Position numbers and translations under genes: made by a program. DNA of 64,000 nucleotides from Microbacterium sp. GTDB taxonomy: Bacteria > Actinomycetota > Actinomycetes > Actinomycetales > Microbacteriaceae. Shown here in pieces: positions 8,608-18,045 of the stretch; within the stretch, counting starts at the first letter, position 1, and each line of letters starts with the position of its first letter. The notes beneath the pieces were generated by a model that saw only the letters and a list, made by a program, of their open reading frames with translations, ran no database searches and was not told where the DNA came from. The stretch lies in the NCBI RefSeq assembly GCF_031179285.1, contig NZ_JAPSHY010000019.1, forward strand, positions 1 to 64,000, given 5' to 3'.

Positions 8608-9153
8608 TCAGTTCGTGGGTGCCGAGGTCGCCGTGTCGGTGGGCGTCGGCATAGGGGTGCTCTCCGGCACCCCGATCAGCTTGTCCTCGGACGGGACGAG
8701 ATCGGCGTAGTAGGGAAGCGAGCCGTCTAGCACCGGGATCTCCGCCTTGGTTCCGGTCGACTCGCCGGACTGGAAGTGGATCTCCACGGTCGATCCGGGG
8801 ATGCTGTCGAGGTCCACGATCCGCAGCGGAGCCTCGTCGGCGCCGAGGCTGATCGTCTCACCGGCGGGCACGGTGACCGTGAACGGGTCGATGCCGGAGA
8901 GCGTGATCGTCAGCGTGGCGCGCTCTTCGGTCGGGTTCACGATCGCGGCGACGAGGTTACCGACCGAGCCGTCCTCCGTCGCCACGACGAGGGCGTTGCG
9001 GACGGCGAGGGGACCGTCGGCGTCCGAGACGTTCACACCGTCCGAGGCGGAGTACTGGATCGTCGTCGCCTGCGGCGAGATGAACGCGCACCCCGTCGCG
9101 CCGAACAGAACGACGGCGCTGAGAGCGGCAGACGCAACAAGGCGCGATTTCAC
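8608..9153 (-). CDS. lipoprotein, LpqE-like
   Basis: 181 residues. Signal peptide with lipobox FGATGC, so the lipidated cysteine is Cys22. The mature part looks like an all-beta domain (TLTITLSGIDPFTVTVPAGE), and the C-terminus is a Pro/Thr-rich tail with PTPTDTAT. No catalytic motif is seen. It is divergent from carD, with 136 bases between the starts. In Mycobacterium tuberculosis the lipoprotein gene lpqE is also divergent from carD, so I infer an LpqE-like identity from gene order and general character; function unknown. Confidence 0.75.
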   Translation of the reverse strand: MKSRLVASAALSAVVLFGATGCAFISPQATTIQYSASDGVNVSDADGPLAVRNALVVATEDGSVGNLVAAIVNPTEERATLTITLSGIDPFTVTVPAGETISLGADEAPLRIVDLDSIPGSTVEIHFQSGESTGTKAEIPVLDGSLPYYADLVPSEDKLIGVPESTPMPTPTDTATSAPTN

Positions 9154-9257
9154 GGGTCCTCCTGAGGTCCGGCGGGGTATCCGCGAACCATTCTACGGGT
9201 ATGCGCCCGCCCGCTCGGAGTCGCCGAGGCGCGAACCTTAGCGCATATCCCCTGTGG

Positions 9258-9263
9258 TATCCT
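9258..9263 (+). promoter_or_regulatory. putative -10 of carD
   Basis: TATCCT, 26 bases before the carD ATG. Unlike many genes in this window, carD then has a short leader with a GAAAGGA ribosome binding site eight bases before the ATG. Confidence 0.4.
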
Positions 9264-9289
9264 TGAGGTTGCCGAAAGGACATGTTTTT

Positions 9290-9772
9290 ATGCTTTTTGA
9301 GGTTGGCGAGACTGTCGTCTATCCGCACCATGGGGCCGCGACCATCATCGAGGTCAAGGACCGCATCATCAAGGGCGAGACGAAGAAGTATCTGAAGCTC
9401 AATGTCACGCAGGGCGATCTGATCATCGAGGTCCCCGCAGAGAACGTCGATCTCGTCGGCGTTCGCGATGTGATCGGCAAGGAGGGCCTCGACCACGTGT
9501 TCGAGGTGCTGCGTGCGCCGTTCACCGAGGAGCCGACGAACTGGTCGCGCCGCTACAAGGCGAACCTTGAGAAACTCGCCTCCGGCGACGTGATCAAGGT
9601 CAGCGAGGTCGTTCGCGACCTGTGGCGCCGTGATCAGGATCGCGGTCTGTCGGCGGGAGAGAAGCGGATGCTGGCGAAGGCTCGCCAGATCCTCATCTCG
9701 GAGCTCGCGCTCGCCGAGAAGATCGACGAGGACAAGGCCGGAGCATTGCTCGACGAGGTCCTCGCCTCCTAG
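9290..9772 (+). CDS. carD: RNA polymerase-binding transcription factor CarD
   Basis: 160 residues, the normal actinobacterial CarD length. The N-terminal Tudor-like RNA-polymerase-interacting domain starts [15 protein letters not shown]. The C-terminal helical DNA-binding part contains [17 protein letters not shown], with the tryptophan that wedges the upstream edge of the transcription bubble. CarD stabilises open complexes at most sigma-A promoters and is essential in mycobacteria. The ATG at 9290 is chosen from GAAAGGA eight bases upstream; an open frame extends 12 codons further but without similarity. Confidence 0.96.
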   Translation: MLFEVGETVVYPHHGAATIIEVKDRIIKGETKKYLKLNVTQGDLIIEVPAENVDLVGVRDVIGKEGLDHVFEVLRAPFTEEPTNWSRRYKANLEKLASGDVIKVSEVVRDLWRRDQDRGLSAGEKRMLAKARQILISELALAEKIDEDKAGALLDEVLAS

Positions 9773-9787
9773 GGCGGTTCTTCTTCT

Positions 9788-9820
9788 GAAGGGACGGATG
9801 CCGGCGGCATCCGTCCCTTC
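9788..9820 (+). terminator. terminator after carD
   Basis: GAAGGGACGGATGCCG is followed after one base by its exact reverse complement, a 16-bp perfect inverted repeat directly after the carD stop codon. Confidence 0.7.
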
Positions 9821-9865
9821 GTCGTCCCGCCGCTGCCGTATCGCGGGCAGCGGCAGCGGGAGCGG

Positions 9866-9871
9866 TAACGT
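9866..9871 (+). promoter_or_regulatory. -10 element of leaderless ispDF
   Basis: TAACGT, six bases before the GTG start at 9878; it follows the carD terminator, so ispDF has its own promoter. Confidence 0.5.
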
Positions 9872-9877
9872 GAGGGG

Positions 9878-11098
9878 GTGACTCTGCTCCCCGTGCCGAA
9901 GACCGCCATCATCGTCGTCGCCGCCGGGTCCGGTACGCGCCTCGGCGCGGGCGCCCCGAAGGCCTTCGTCGGCATCGACGTGCACTCCATCCTGCGTCAT
10001 GCGCTCGACGGCGTGTTCGCCGCATCGCCCGCACAGGTGATCGTGGTCGCACCCGCGGGCTACGAGGGCGAGGCCGAAGCGGAACTCCACGCCGCTGCCG
10101 GCGATCGGCGGGAGCTGGGCCGAGTGGTCACGGGCGGGCAGACCCGGCAGAGGTCGGTCGCGGCGGGACTCACCGCCCTCTGGGGAGACATCTCGACGGT
10201 GCTCGTGCACGACGCGGCGCGCGCTCTCACCCCACCGGCGGTGATCGATGCCGTGAGTGCAGCTGTGACCGCAGACGCCGGTGTCATCCCCGCGCTGCCG
10301 GTCGTCGACACCCTCAAGAAGGTGGGCCGGGGCTCCGTGGTCGGGGCGGTCGACCGCTCCGCGCTGGCGGCCGCACAGACGCCGCAGGGCTTTCCCCGCT
10401 CGTTGCTCGAGAACGCGTACGAGGCGGCTCTCGCCTCGGGCGTCGAGTACACCGACGACGCGGCGCTGTTCGCCGCCGCAGGGCACGAGGTTCGGTACAT
10501 CGAAGGGTCGGCGCGCGGGTTCAAGATCACGACCGCGGCCGACCTCGACAGGGCACGGTACCTGCTCTCCGCATCAGCGGCTCCGCCTCCTCGCACGTCG
10601 CCCGGGGCTTCTCCGGCGGGGATCGGCGTCCGTGTGGGCGTCGGCACCGACGTCCATGCGTTCGGCGGCGAGGGTGACCTCTGGCTCGCCGGTCTCGAGT
10701 GGCCGGGGGAGCCGGCCCTCTCCGGGCACTCGGACGGTGATGCGGTCGCGCATGCGATCGTCGACGCGCTGCTGGGAGCCGCCGGACTCGGCGACATCGG
10801 GGAGCACTTCGGCACCTCGCACCCGGAGTTCGCCGGAGCGCACGCCGATGTCTTCCTCGGCCGCACCCGTGAGCTGCTCGCCGACGCCGGCTTCGCGATC
10901 GGCAACGTCTCGGCGCAGTTCCAGGGGAACCGCCCGCGCTTCAGCGCCCGCCGTGCGGAAGCCGAACAGGTGCTCTCGCAGGCCCTCGGGGGGGCGCCGG
11001 TATCGATCACCGCCACCACGACGGACGGACTCGGATTCAGTGGGCGAGGAGAGGGCATCGCGGTCACCGCCGTCGCCTCGGTGATCGCGCGGGGCTGA
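9878..11098 (+). CDS. ispDF: bifunctional IspD-IspF, MEP pathway enzyme
   Basis: 406 residues combining two MEP-pathway enzymes. Residues about 1-225 are IspD (MEP cytidylyltransferase): [16 protein letters not shown] carries the CTP-binding Arg and Lys, and VHDAAR and DDAALF follow. After a short Pro/Ser linker ([13 protein letters not shown]), residues about 245-406 are IspF (cyclodiphosphate synthase): VGTDVHAF supplies the Asp and His zinc ligands, [13 protein letters not shown] the third region, and [14 protein letters not shown] the C-terminal loop. The intervening enzyme IspE is not nearby. In mycobacteria ispD and ispF are adjacent separate genes at the equivalent position, so the fusion of neighbours is the natural explanation. 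GTG start, leaderless. Confidence 0.95.
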   Translation: MTLLPVPKTAIIVVAAGSGTRLGAGAPKAFVGIDVHSILRHALDGVFAASPAQVIVVAPAGYEGEAEAELHAAAGDRRELGRVVTGGQTRQRSVAAGLTALWGDISTVLVHDAARALTPPAVIDAVSAAVTADAGVIPALPVVDTLKKVGRGSVVGAVDRSALAAAQTPQGFPRSLLENAYEAALASGVEYTDDAALFAAAGHEVRYIEGSARGFKITTAADLDRARYLLSASAAPPPRTSPGASPAGIGVRVGVGTDVHAFGGEGDLWLAGLEWPGEPALSGHSDGDAVAHAIVDALLGAAGLGDIGEHFGTSHPEFAGAHADVFLGRTRELLADAGFAIGNVSAQFQGNRPRFSARRAEAEQVLSQALGGAPVSITATTTDGLGFSGRGEGIAVTAVASVIARG

Positions 11099-11134
11099 CC
11101 CGATCACACTCAGGGGATGCCGGAACAGGCCGAG

Positions 11135-11140
11135 TAGGCT
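11135..11140 (+). promoter_or_regulatory. -10 element of leaderless cysS
   Basis: TAGGCT, six bases before the GTG start at 11147. Confidence 0.5.
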
Positions 11141-11146
11141 TGAGCG

Positions 11147-12574
11147 GTGACTCTCCGCCTCTACGACACCCGCGCTCAGGACCTGCGCGACTTCGTGCCT
11201 CTCGATCCCGAGAACATCACGATGTACGTCTGCGGACCCACGGTGCAGTCGGGCCCTCACATCGGGCACGTCCGCGCGGCGCTCAGCTTCGATCTCCTGC
11301 GTCGCTGGCTCGCCCACCGGTACGGCCGGGTCACGCTCGTCCGCAATGTCACCGATATCGACGACAAGGTGCTCGCGAACGCGACGGAGTCCGAGCCCTG
11401 GTGGGCCCTGGCGTACCGGATGGAGCGCGAGTTCACCGCGGCGTATGCTGCAACCGGCATCCTCGCTCCCACCTATGAGCCGAGAGCGACGGCATCCGTC
11501 CCGCAGATGCAGGAGATCATCGCGACGCTCATCGAACGAGGGCACGCCTACCCGGCATCCGACGGTTCGGGTGATGTGTACTTCGACGTGCGCTCATGGG
11601 CCGACTACGGTTCGCTCACCAACCAGTCGATCGATGCGATGGAAGCTGCCGGCGATGCCGACCCGCGCGGCAAGCGCAACCCGCAGGACTTCGCCCTCTG
11701 GAAGGGCGCGAAGCGCGAAGAGCCGGCGGACGCCGTCTGGGCCTCGCCCTGGGGGCCTGGTCGGCCCGGGTGGCACATCGAGTGCTCGGCGATGGCGAAG
11801 CGGTATCTCGGTGCGGAATTCGACATCCACGGCGGCGGGCTCGACCTGCGCTTTCCTCACCATGAGAACGAGCTCGCGCAGTCCACGGCGGCCGGCGACG
11901 GCTTCGCACGGTACTGGGTCCACAACGGTCTCGTGAACGTCAACGGGCAGAAGATGTCGAAGTCGCTGGGCAACTTCACGCTCGCCGCCGACATCCTCGC
12001 CGCTCACGACCCGCTGGTCGTGCGCTACGCGCTCGCGGCCGCGCACTACCGTTCCAGCCTCGACCTGACCGAGTCGTCCTGGGCAGAAGCCGAGTCCGCG
12101 CTCGGGCGCATCGACACGTTCCGACGACGCGCCTTCCGCTCGCTTGCAGAGGGCGAACACGGACCGGTGTTCTCGCCGGGCGCCGGGTACGTCGCGATCA
12201 TGCGGCGCATCCCCGAGTCCTTCGCTCAGGCCATGGACGACGACCTGGGCGTGCCCCAGGCGCTCGCCGTGATCCACGAGACCGTGCGCGCCGGCAACGC
12301 GGCGCTCGATGGGGGCGACCTCGAGGCGGCAGCGACCGCGCTCGCCGAAGTCACCGGGATGACCGGCGTGCTCGGCCTCACCCCGGTCGGCGAGAAGGCG
12401 GGGGCCGAGGCATCGGCTCTCGACGCCCTCGTGCAGACGATGATCACCCAGCGCGCGCAGGCGCGCGCTGACAAGGACTGGGCGGCAGCCGACCGCATCC
12501 GCGATGCGATCGCGGCGGCCGGCATCACCCTCGAAGACACCACAGACGGAACTCATTGGAGTATTGATGGCTAA
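11147..12574 (+). CDS. cysS: cysteinyl-tRNA synthetase
   Basis: 475 residues, class Ia synthetase charging tRNA-Cys. Zinc ligand Cys29 in [12 protein letters not shown] motif as PHIGH at 37-41, second zinc Cys in GWHIECSAM, and KMSKS at 269-273. The C-terminal helical DALR-like part is normal. GTG start, leaderless promoter. Its stop codon overlaps the start of rlmB by eight bases, so both are likely one transcript, as in the mycobacterial cysS1-tsnR pair. This is a true CysS rather than the mycothiol ligase MshC, judging by length and the complete C-terminal region. Confidence 0.97.
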   Translation: MTLRLYDTRAQDLRDFVPLDPENITMYVCGPTVQSGPHIGHVRAALSFDLLRRWLAHRYGRVTLVRNVTDIDDKVLANATESEPWWALAYRMEREFTAAYAATGILAPTYEPRATASVPQMQEIIATLIERGHAYPASDGSGDVYFDVRSWADYGSLTNQSIDAMEAAGDADPRGKRNPQDFALWKGAKREEPADAVWASPWGPGRPGWHIECSAMAKRYLGAEFDIHGGGLDLRFPHHENELAQSTAAGDGFARYWVHNGLVNVNGQKMSKSLGNFTLAADILAAHDPLVVRYALAAAHYRSSLDLTESSWAEAESALGRIDTFRRRAFRSLAEGEHGPVFSPGAGYVAIMRRIPESFAQAMDDDLGVPQALAVIHETVRAGNAALDGGDLEAAATALAEVTGMTGVLGLTPVGEKAGAEASALDALVQTMITQRAQARADKDWAAADRIRDAIAAAGITLEDTTDGTHWSIDG

Positions 12575-13571
12575 GCCAGGGCGCCCCGGCGCGAGCAACA
12601 ACAAGAAGAAGGGCCCCATCAAGGGCACCGGCGGACTCGGACGCAAGGCACTCGAGGGGCGCGGGCCGACGCCGAAGGCAGAGGACCGCGCCTGGCACCC
12701 GGCAGGCAAGCGCAAGGCGGCCGCCGAGCGATTCGCGGCTTCGGGTGGAAAGGGCAAGCCGGGCGGTCGCGCGACTTCGGGGGGCAGCCCGAACCGCTCC
12801 GCGCGAGCGAAGGACAACACCTCCGACACCGAGACGGTCACCGGCCGCAACTCCGTGCTCGAAGCGTTGCGGGCGAAGATCCCGGCCACGGCGATCTACA
12901 TCGCGCAGCGCGTCGAGATGGACGACCGGGTCAAGGAGATGCTTTCGATCGCGAAGAACCGCGACATTCCCATCCTCGAGGTCACCCGGCAGGAGCTCGA
13001 CCGGATGGCGGGCTTCGACGGCGTTCACCAGGGCGTCGCCCTGAAGGTGCCGCCCTACGAGTACGCGCACCCGCAGGACCTGCTCGAGAAGACCATCGAC
13101 CGCGGTGAGGTGCCGCTGTTCGTGGCGCTCGACGGCATCACCGACCCGCGCAATCTCGGGGCGATCATCCGGTCGGCGGCCGCATTCGGCGGACACGGCA
13201 TCATCCTGCCGCAGCGTCGCTCGGCGGGCGTGAACTCAGCGGCCTGGAAGACGAGCGCCGGCGCCGCCGCCCGCATCCCCGTCGCCCTCGCGACGAACCT
13301 GACGACGCAGCTGAAGGAGTTCAAGAAGCAGGGGGTCTTCGTGCTCGGCCTCGACGGTGGCGGCGACGTCTCGCTTCCTGAGCTGCAGCTGGCGGATCGG
13401 CCGGTCGTGATCGTCGTGGGCTCCGAGGGCAAGGGACTCTCGCGCCTGGTCACCGAGACGTGCGATCAGATCGTCTCCATTCCGATCAACGCGGCGACCG
13501 AGTCGCTCAACGCCGGCATCGCGACGTCCGTCGCGCTCTACCAGGTCGCGACCACCCGCGCCTCGAAGTGA
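12567..13571 (+). CDS. rlmB: 23S rRNA (guanosine-2'-O)-methyltransferase RlmB-type (SpoU family)
   Basis: 334 residues. The N-terminal 90 residues are a basic, Gly/Lys-rich low-complexity tail typical of actinobacterial members. An L30e-like substrate-binding domain follows ([12 protein letters not shown], about residue 94), then the SPOUT knot domain with [18 protein letters not shown] (motif 1), VVGSEGKGL (motif 2) and [20 protein letters not shown] (motif 3, trefoil-knot SAM site). Methylates a ribose in 23S rRNA. Start at ATG 12567 with GGAG just upstream, overlapping the end of cysS. Confidence 0.93.
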   Translation: MAKPGRPGASNNKKKGPIKGTGGLGRKALEGRGPTPKAEDRAWHPAGKRKAAAERFAASGGKGKPGGRATSGGSPNRSARAKDNTSDTETVTGRNSVLEALRAKIPATAIYIAQRVEMDDRVKEMLSIAKNRDIPILEVTRQELDRMAGFDGVHQGVALKVPPYEYAHPQDLLEKTIDRGEVPLFVALDGITDPRNLGAIIRSAAAFGGHGIILPQRRSAGVNSAAWKTSAGAAARIPVALATNLTTQLKEFKKQGVFVLGLDGGGDVSLPELQLADRPVVIVVGSEGKGLSRLVTETCDQIVSIPINAATESLNAGIATSVALYQVATTRASK

Positions 13572-13590
13572 GCATCCAGAAGGGAACCGC

Positions 13591-14232
13591 ATGACGCGCA
13601 CCGTCGTCCTCGGAGGCACCGGCTATGCCGGTCGCCACATCGTCTCGGAGGCGGTGAGCCGGGGGCACGAGGTGATCTCCGTCTCGCGCTCGGCCCCCAA
13701 GAGGCCGGTGGACGGCGCACTGAGCGTGCAGGGTTCAGTCCTCGACCTCGCCGCGCTGGGAGACGTCTTCGACGGCGCGGATGCGGTCATCTTCTCGGTG
13801 GCACCGCGCGGCGACATGGCCGACGCGACCCTCGGCGCGCTCGAAGCGCTGATCTCCCGGCTCACGGGAACTTCGACGCGTCTCGGCGTGATCGGCGGCG
13901 CGGGCGGGAGCCTGGTCGCCCCCGGCGGGCCGCGTCTGTTCGACCAGGGGTACCCGGAGGAGTACCGCCACGAGGCGCAGGTCGGCATCGACTCCCTCGC
14001 GATGCTGGAGCGCTCGGACTCCGGACTCGACTGGTTCCTCGTGCACCCCGCCGAGGTCTTCGGGCCGTGGGCCGAGGGCGAGCGCACCGGACGCTACCGC
14101 GACGGCGGCGATGTGATCGTCCGCGACGAGGAGGGGCAGTCGTCGATCTCGGGTGCTGATTTCGCTATGGCGGTCGTCGACGAGATCGAGCAGGGCAAGC
14201 ATCACCGGGAGCGGTTCACCGTCGGATACTGA
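13591..14232 (+). CDS. NAD(P)-binding epimerase-like protein
   Basis: 213 residues. N-terminal GGTGYAGRHIVSEA is a Rossmann GxxGxxG dinucleotide site, followed by DGADAVIFSVAP and GVIGGAGGS. It resembles the COG2910-type NAD(P)H-binding proteins; there is no YxxxK catalytic pair, which fits an atypical or non-catalytic SDR. It follows rlmB by 19 bases and could share its transcript. Function unknown. Confidence 0.8.
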   Translation: MTRTVVLGGTGYAGRHIVSEAVSRGHEVISVSRSAPKRPVDGALSVQGSVLDLAALGDVFDGADAVIFSVAPRGDMADATLGALEALISRLTGTSTRLGVIGGAGGSLVAPGGPRLFDQGYPEEYRHEAQVGIDSLAMLERSDSGLDWFLVHPAEVFGPWAEGERTGRYRDGGDVIVRDEEGQSSISGADFAMAVVDEIEQGKHHRERFTVGY

Positions 14233-14240
14233 GTCGCGCC

Positions 14241-15542
14241 TCAGACGAGGTCGCGCCAGTCGATGTCGTCCTCATCCGCCGTCGAGGTCGCGCCGGTGAC
14301 AACCGGCAGGCTCATGGTCTCGGTCGGCGGACCCATGATCGTCGCCTCGTCGCGCCGATGCCGCAGCACATCATTGATGTAACTGGTCAGCACCTCGGCG
14401 AGCGGAACCGATCGGCCGTGCGCCTGTGACAGGTACCACCGGTGCTCCAGCACCTGGTGGAACACCTCGGCGGGCTCGAGCTTCGTCCGCAGTTCGTACG
14501 GGATCGCCCGCACCACGGGCTCGAACACCCGCGTGAGCCACTCGTGCGCGTACATCTCCTCATCCGCCCACTGCTTGGTCGAACGCGCCCGGAACTCGTC
14601 GAGGTCGTTCAGCAGTCGCCTCGCTTGATTCTCCTCGACGTCGAGTCCGGTCAGACGGATCAGGCGGCGCTGATGGTGGCCGGCATCCACCACCTTCGGC
14701 TGGATCTCGACCACCGTGCCGTCTGCGGTGGTCGACATCGACATCTCGTCGATGTCGAAGCCGAGGGCGTTCAGGCGCTCGACGCGCTCGGTGATCCTCC
14801 ACGTCTCATTCGCCGAGAACGATTCCTGGGTGGTCAGCGCCGCCCACAACGACCGGTACGACGAGACGATGCCGTCGGCGATGGCCACCGCATCGACACC
14901 GTGCTCGAGCCGTCCGCCGGCGGCGAGGTCCATGATCTCGCCGGCGATGTTCGTGCGAGCGAGGTCGAGGTCGTAGGCGCGCTGTCCGTCGGTGAGCCCC
15001 TCCTCGTGCAGCTCTCCGGTCTCGGCGTCGACCAGATAGGCGGCGAAGGCGCCGGCGTCTCGGCGGAACAGCGTGTTCGACAGCGAGACATCGCCCCAGT
15101 AGAACCCCACGTTGTGAAGGCGCACGAGCAGGAGGGCGAGCGCATCCACGAGCCGGGTGGCGGTGTCGGGCCGGAGCACCCGGGTGAAAAGCGCCCGGTA
15201 GGGCATCGAGAAGCGCAGATGCGAGGTCACCAGCACGGCGGGGAGCGGGTCGCCGGCGGCGTCGGTCCGGCCGGCGATGACGGCGACGCGCTCGACGCAC
15301 GGCACGTCCAGGCGTTTGAGGTTGCCGAGCATGTCGTACTCGCGCTGCGCCATCTCGGCCGTCGTCTCCTTGATCGCGACGACGCGCCCAGAGAGATCGG
15401 CGAAGCGCACGAGATGACGCGAGAGGCCTTTCGGGAGGGAGACGATGTGCTCGGAGGGCCACTTCGCCAGCGACGTCGACCAGGGCAGCGAGAGCAGCCC
15501 GGGGTCGACGGTGCTGGCTGTGATCCTCAGCGCATCATGCAT
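14241..15542 (-). CDS. DUF4032 protein with a kinase-like fold
   Basis: 433 residues. The N-terminal half looks like a lipopolysaccharide-kinase/protein-kinase-like fold: VVAIKET (Lys58, the VAIK lysine), FYWGDVSLSNTLF (Asp151 and Asn156, equivalent to the HxD...N catalytic loop) and YLVDAETGE (Asp172, DFG-like). The C-terminal part (about 270-400) matches the DUF4032 region in actinobacterial homologues. The substrate is unknown. It lies downstream of the sugar ABC ATPase gene on the same strand, separated from it by a strong hairpin. GGAGG precedes the ATG by four bases. Kinase-like motifs are visible; activity is inferred only. Confidence 0.82.
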   Translation of the reverse strand: MHDALRITASTVDPGLLSLPWSTSLAKWPSEHIVSLPKGLSRHLVRFADLSGRVVAIKETTAEMAQREYDMLGNLKRLDVPCVERVAVIAGRTDAAGDPLPAVLVTSHLRFSMPYRALFTRVLRPDTATRLVDALALLLVRLHNVGFYWGDVSLSNTLFRRDAGAFAAYLVDAETGELHEEGLTDGQRAYDLDLARTNIAGEIMDLAAGGRLEHGVDAVAIADGIVSSYRSLWAALTTQESFSANETWRITERVERLNALGFDIDEMSMSTTADGTVVEIQPKVVDAGHHQRRLIRLTGLDVEENQARRLLNDLDEFRARSTKQWADEEMYAHEWLTRVFEPVVRAIPYELRTKLEPAEVFHQVLEHRWYLSQAHGRSVPLAEVLTSYINDVLRHRRDEATIMGPPTETMSLPVVTGATSTADEDDIDWRDLV

Positions 15543-15561
15543 GAATCCTCCGGGGGTGAAA

Positions 15562-15603
15562 CGACGCGGCGCGGACGACCAGAGGGTCGCCCGCGCCGCG
15601 TCG
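15562..15603 (-). terminator. terminator after msiK-type gene
   Basis: CGACGCGGCGCGG pairs perfectly with CCGCGCCGCGTCG (13 bp), and an inner CGACC/GGTCG continues the stem around AGAG. It lies between the ABC ATPase stop and the DUF4032 start, so it either ends the first transcript or attenuates read-through. Confidence 0.7.
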
Positions 15604-15614
15604 AGTGGTCGGAC

Positions 15615-16721
<1,107 letters not shown>

Positions 16722-16950
16722 GTGTTTCTCCTCACCGGCAGGTACGTGCCGGACGATCCGTTGTGATGGAAGCGGCGGAGTGACCCGCCGGGACCCTTCT
16801 TTGGGTCGCGATCAGTATGGCACGGATCCGCACACCTGGGTATTTCCCAGCCAGCCTGGTTAACATCGAGACCGGCCGCTTTCGCGCGGCGATCGTCGCC
16901 CGGTACGGCGGTCGGGGCCTCGAGCCCCCACGAGACTTTCAAGAGGAACG

Positions 16951-17895
16951 ATGTCGAGCGACGAAACGCCGAACGTCCCCACGCCTCGCAATACCCGCGA
17001 GGCCGTGCGGGAGAAGGCTCAGCAGGTGCACGCGCAGCAGTCCAGGGCGCGCATCATGCGACGAATCATCGTCGGTGCCGTCGCCGTCGTCGCCGTCGGC
17101 GCCATCGGCACGGCGATCTGGATGGCTGTCACGTCGACCGTCGGCAAGCCGCAGCTCACCCCCAGCGGCATGAAGGGAGACGGCATCGCCGTCACCGAGG
17201 TCACCGCCGCGGCAGCATCCGATCAGGCCCCCGCCTCTCCGACGCCGGCGCCGACCGAGGCCGGCGACACGGCAGCGCCCACGCCGGAGCCGACCACGGC
17301 AGGACAGGTCGACATCCACATCTACGTCGACTACCTGTCTCCCGGGGCGGGCGAGTTCGAGCGCTCGAATGCTCGGCAGCTCGCGAGCTGGATCTCCGAG
17401 GGTGCCGTCACCGTCACCTACCACCCGGTCGCGCTGCTCACGGCGAGCTCGAACGGCACGAAGTACTCGCTGCGCTCGGCGGCCGCCGCCGCATGCGTCG
17501 CGACGCACTCGCCGAAGCAGTTCTACGCGTTCAACCACGACCTCCTCGACGACCAGCCCGCCGTCGACACCCCTGGCCTCTCCGATGCGGATCTCGCTGA
17601 TCTCGCCGGCGCGGTCGGTGTCGACGACCCGAAGGCGGTGCGCTCGTGCATCGAGGATCAGGACTTCGTCACCTGGGCGAAAGAGGCCACAGCCCGCGCG
17701 CTGGAAGGTCCGCTTCCCGGCTCCGACGACCTGGTGCTGACGTCGGCGCCGATGGTCGTCGCCAACGGAGAGGCTTACGTCGGAGCCCTCGACGATCCCG
17801 CCGAGTTCTCGCAGTTCATCCTCACGGTCGCCAGCGACGCCTACTACGCCACCCCGACTCCGACGCCCACGCCGACCCCGACGACCGCTCCGTAG
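16951..17895 (+). CDS. membrane-anchored DsbA-like protein lacking the CXXC motif
   Basis: 314 residues. Cytosolic N-terminus, one membrane segment (about 37-60, RRIIVGAVAVVAVGAIG), a Pro/Thr-rich extracytoplasmic linker (about 90-118), then a thioredoxin/DsbA-like domain. VDIHIYVDYLSPGAGEFE aligns with the usual DYxCPxCxxFE active site, but both cysteines are replaced (Ser130-Pro-Gly-Ala133). The cis-proline region APMVVANGE and two other cysteines (in AAACVATH and VRSCIED) remain, probably as a structural disulfide. C-terminal PTPTPTPT tail. RBS AGAGGAACG before ATG. A redox role is therefore unlikely; a chaperone or binding role is a guess. Confidence 0.85.
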   Translation: MSSDETPNVPTPRNTREAVREKAQQVHAQQSRARIMRRIIVGAVAVVAVGAIGTAIWMAVTSTVGKPQLTPSGMKGDGIAVTEVTAAAASDQAPASPTPAPTEAGDTAAPTPEPTTAGQVDIHIYVDYLSPGAGEFERSNARQLASWISEGAVTVTYHPVALLTASSNGTKYSLRSAAAAACVATHSPKQFYAFNHDLLDDQPAVDTPGLSDADLADLAGAVGVDDPKAVRSCIEDQDFVTWAKEATARALEGPLPGSDDLVLTSAPMVVANGEAYVGALDDPAEFSQFILTVASDAYYATPTPTPTPTPTTAP

Positions 17896-17936
17896 GTTCG
17901 AAGCGCGTCGCCGCCATCGCTAAGCTGGTGGCATCT

Positions 17937-18009
17937 GCCGACTTGGCGCAATTGGTAGCGCACCGTACTTGTAATACGGGGGTTACGGGTTCGAGTCCCG
18001 TAGTCGGCT
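17937..18009 (+). tRNA. tRNA-Thr (anticodon TGT)
   Basis: 73 nt. Acceptor arms GCCGACT and AGTCGGC, D-loop with TGGTAG, anticodon stem CCGTA/TACGG around CTTGTAA (anticodon TGT), T-arm with GGTTCGAGTCC. CCA is not encoded. Confidence 0.96.
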
Positions 18010-18033
18010 CTCAAGACGCAGTGCGATGCGGAC

Positions 18034-18039
18034 TACGAT
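18034..18039 (+). promoter_or_regulatory. -10 element of leaderless ABC exporter gene
   Basis: TACGAT, six bases before the GTG start at 18046 and just after tRNA-Thr. Confidence 0.45.
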
Positions 18040-18045
18040 GGGGCT

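Noticed and set aside
11098..11146. Ribosome binding site for cysS
   Set aside because: Only TAGGCT followed by six bases and GTG; the site is better explained as a leaderless promoter.
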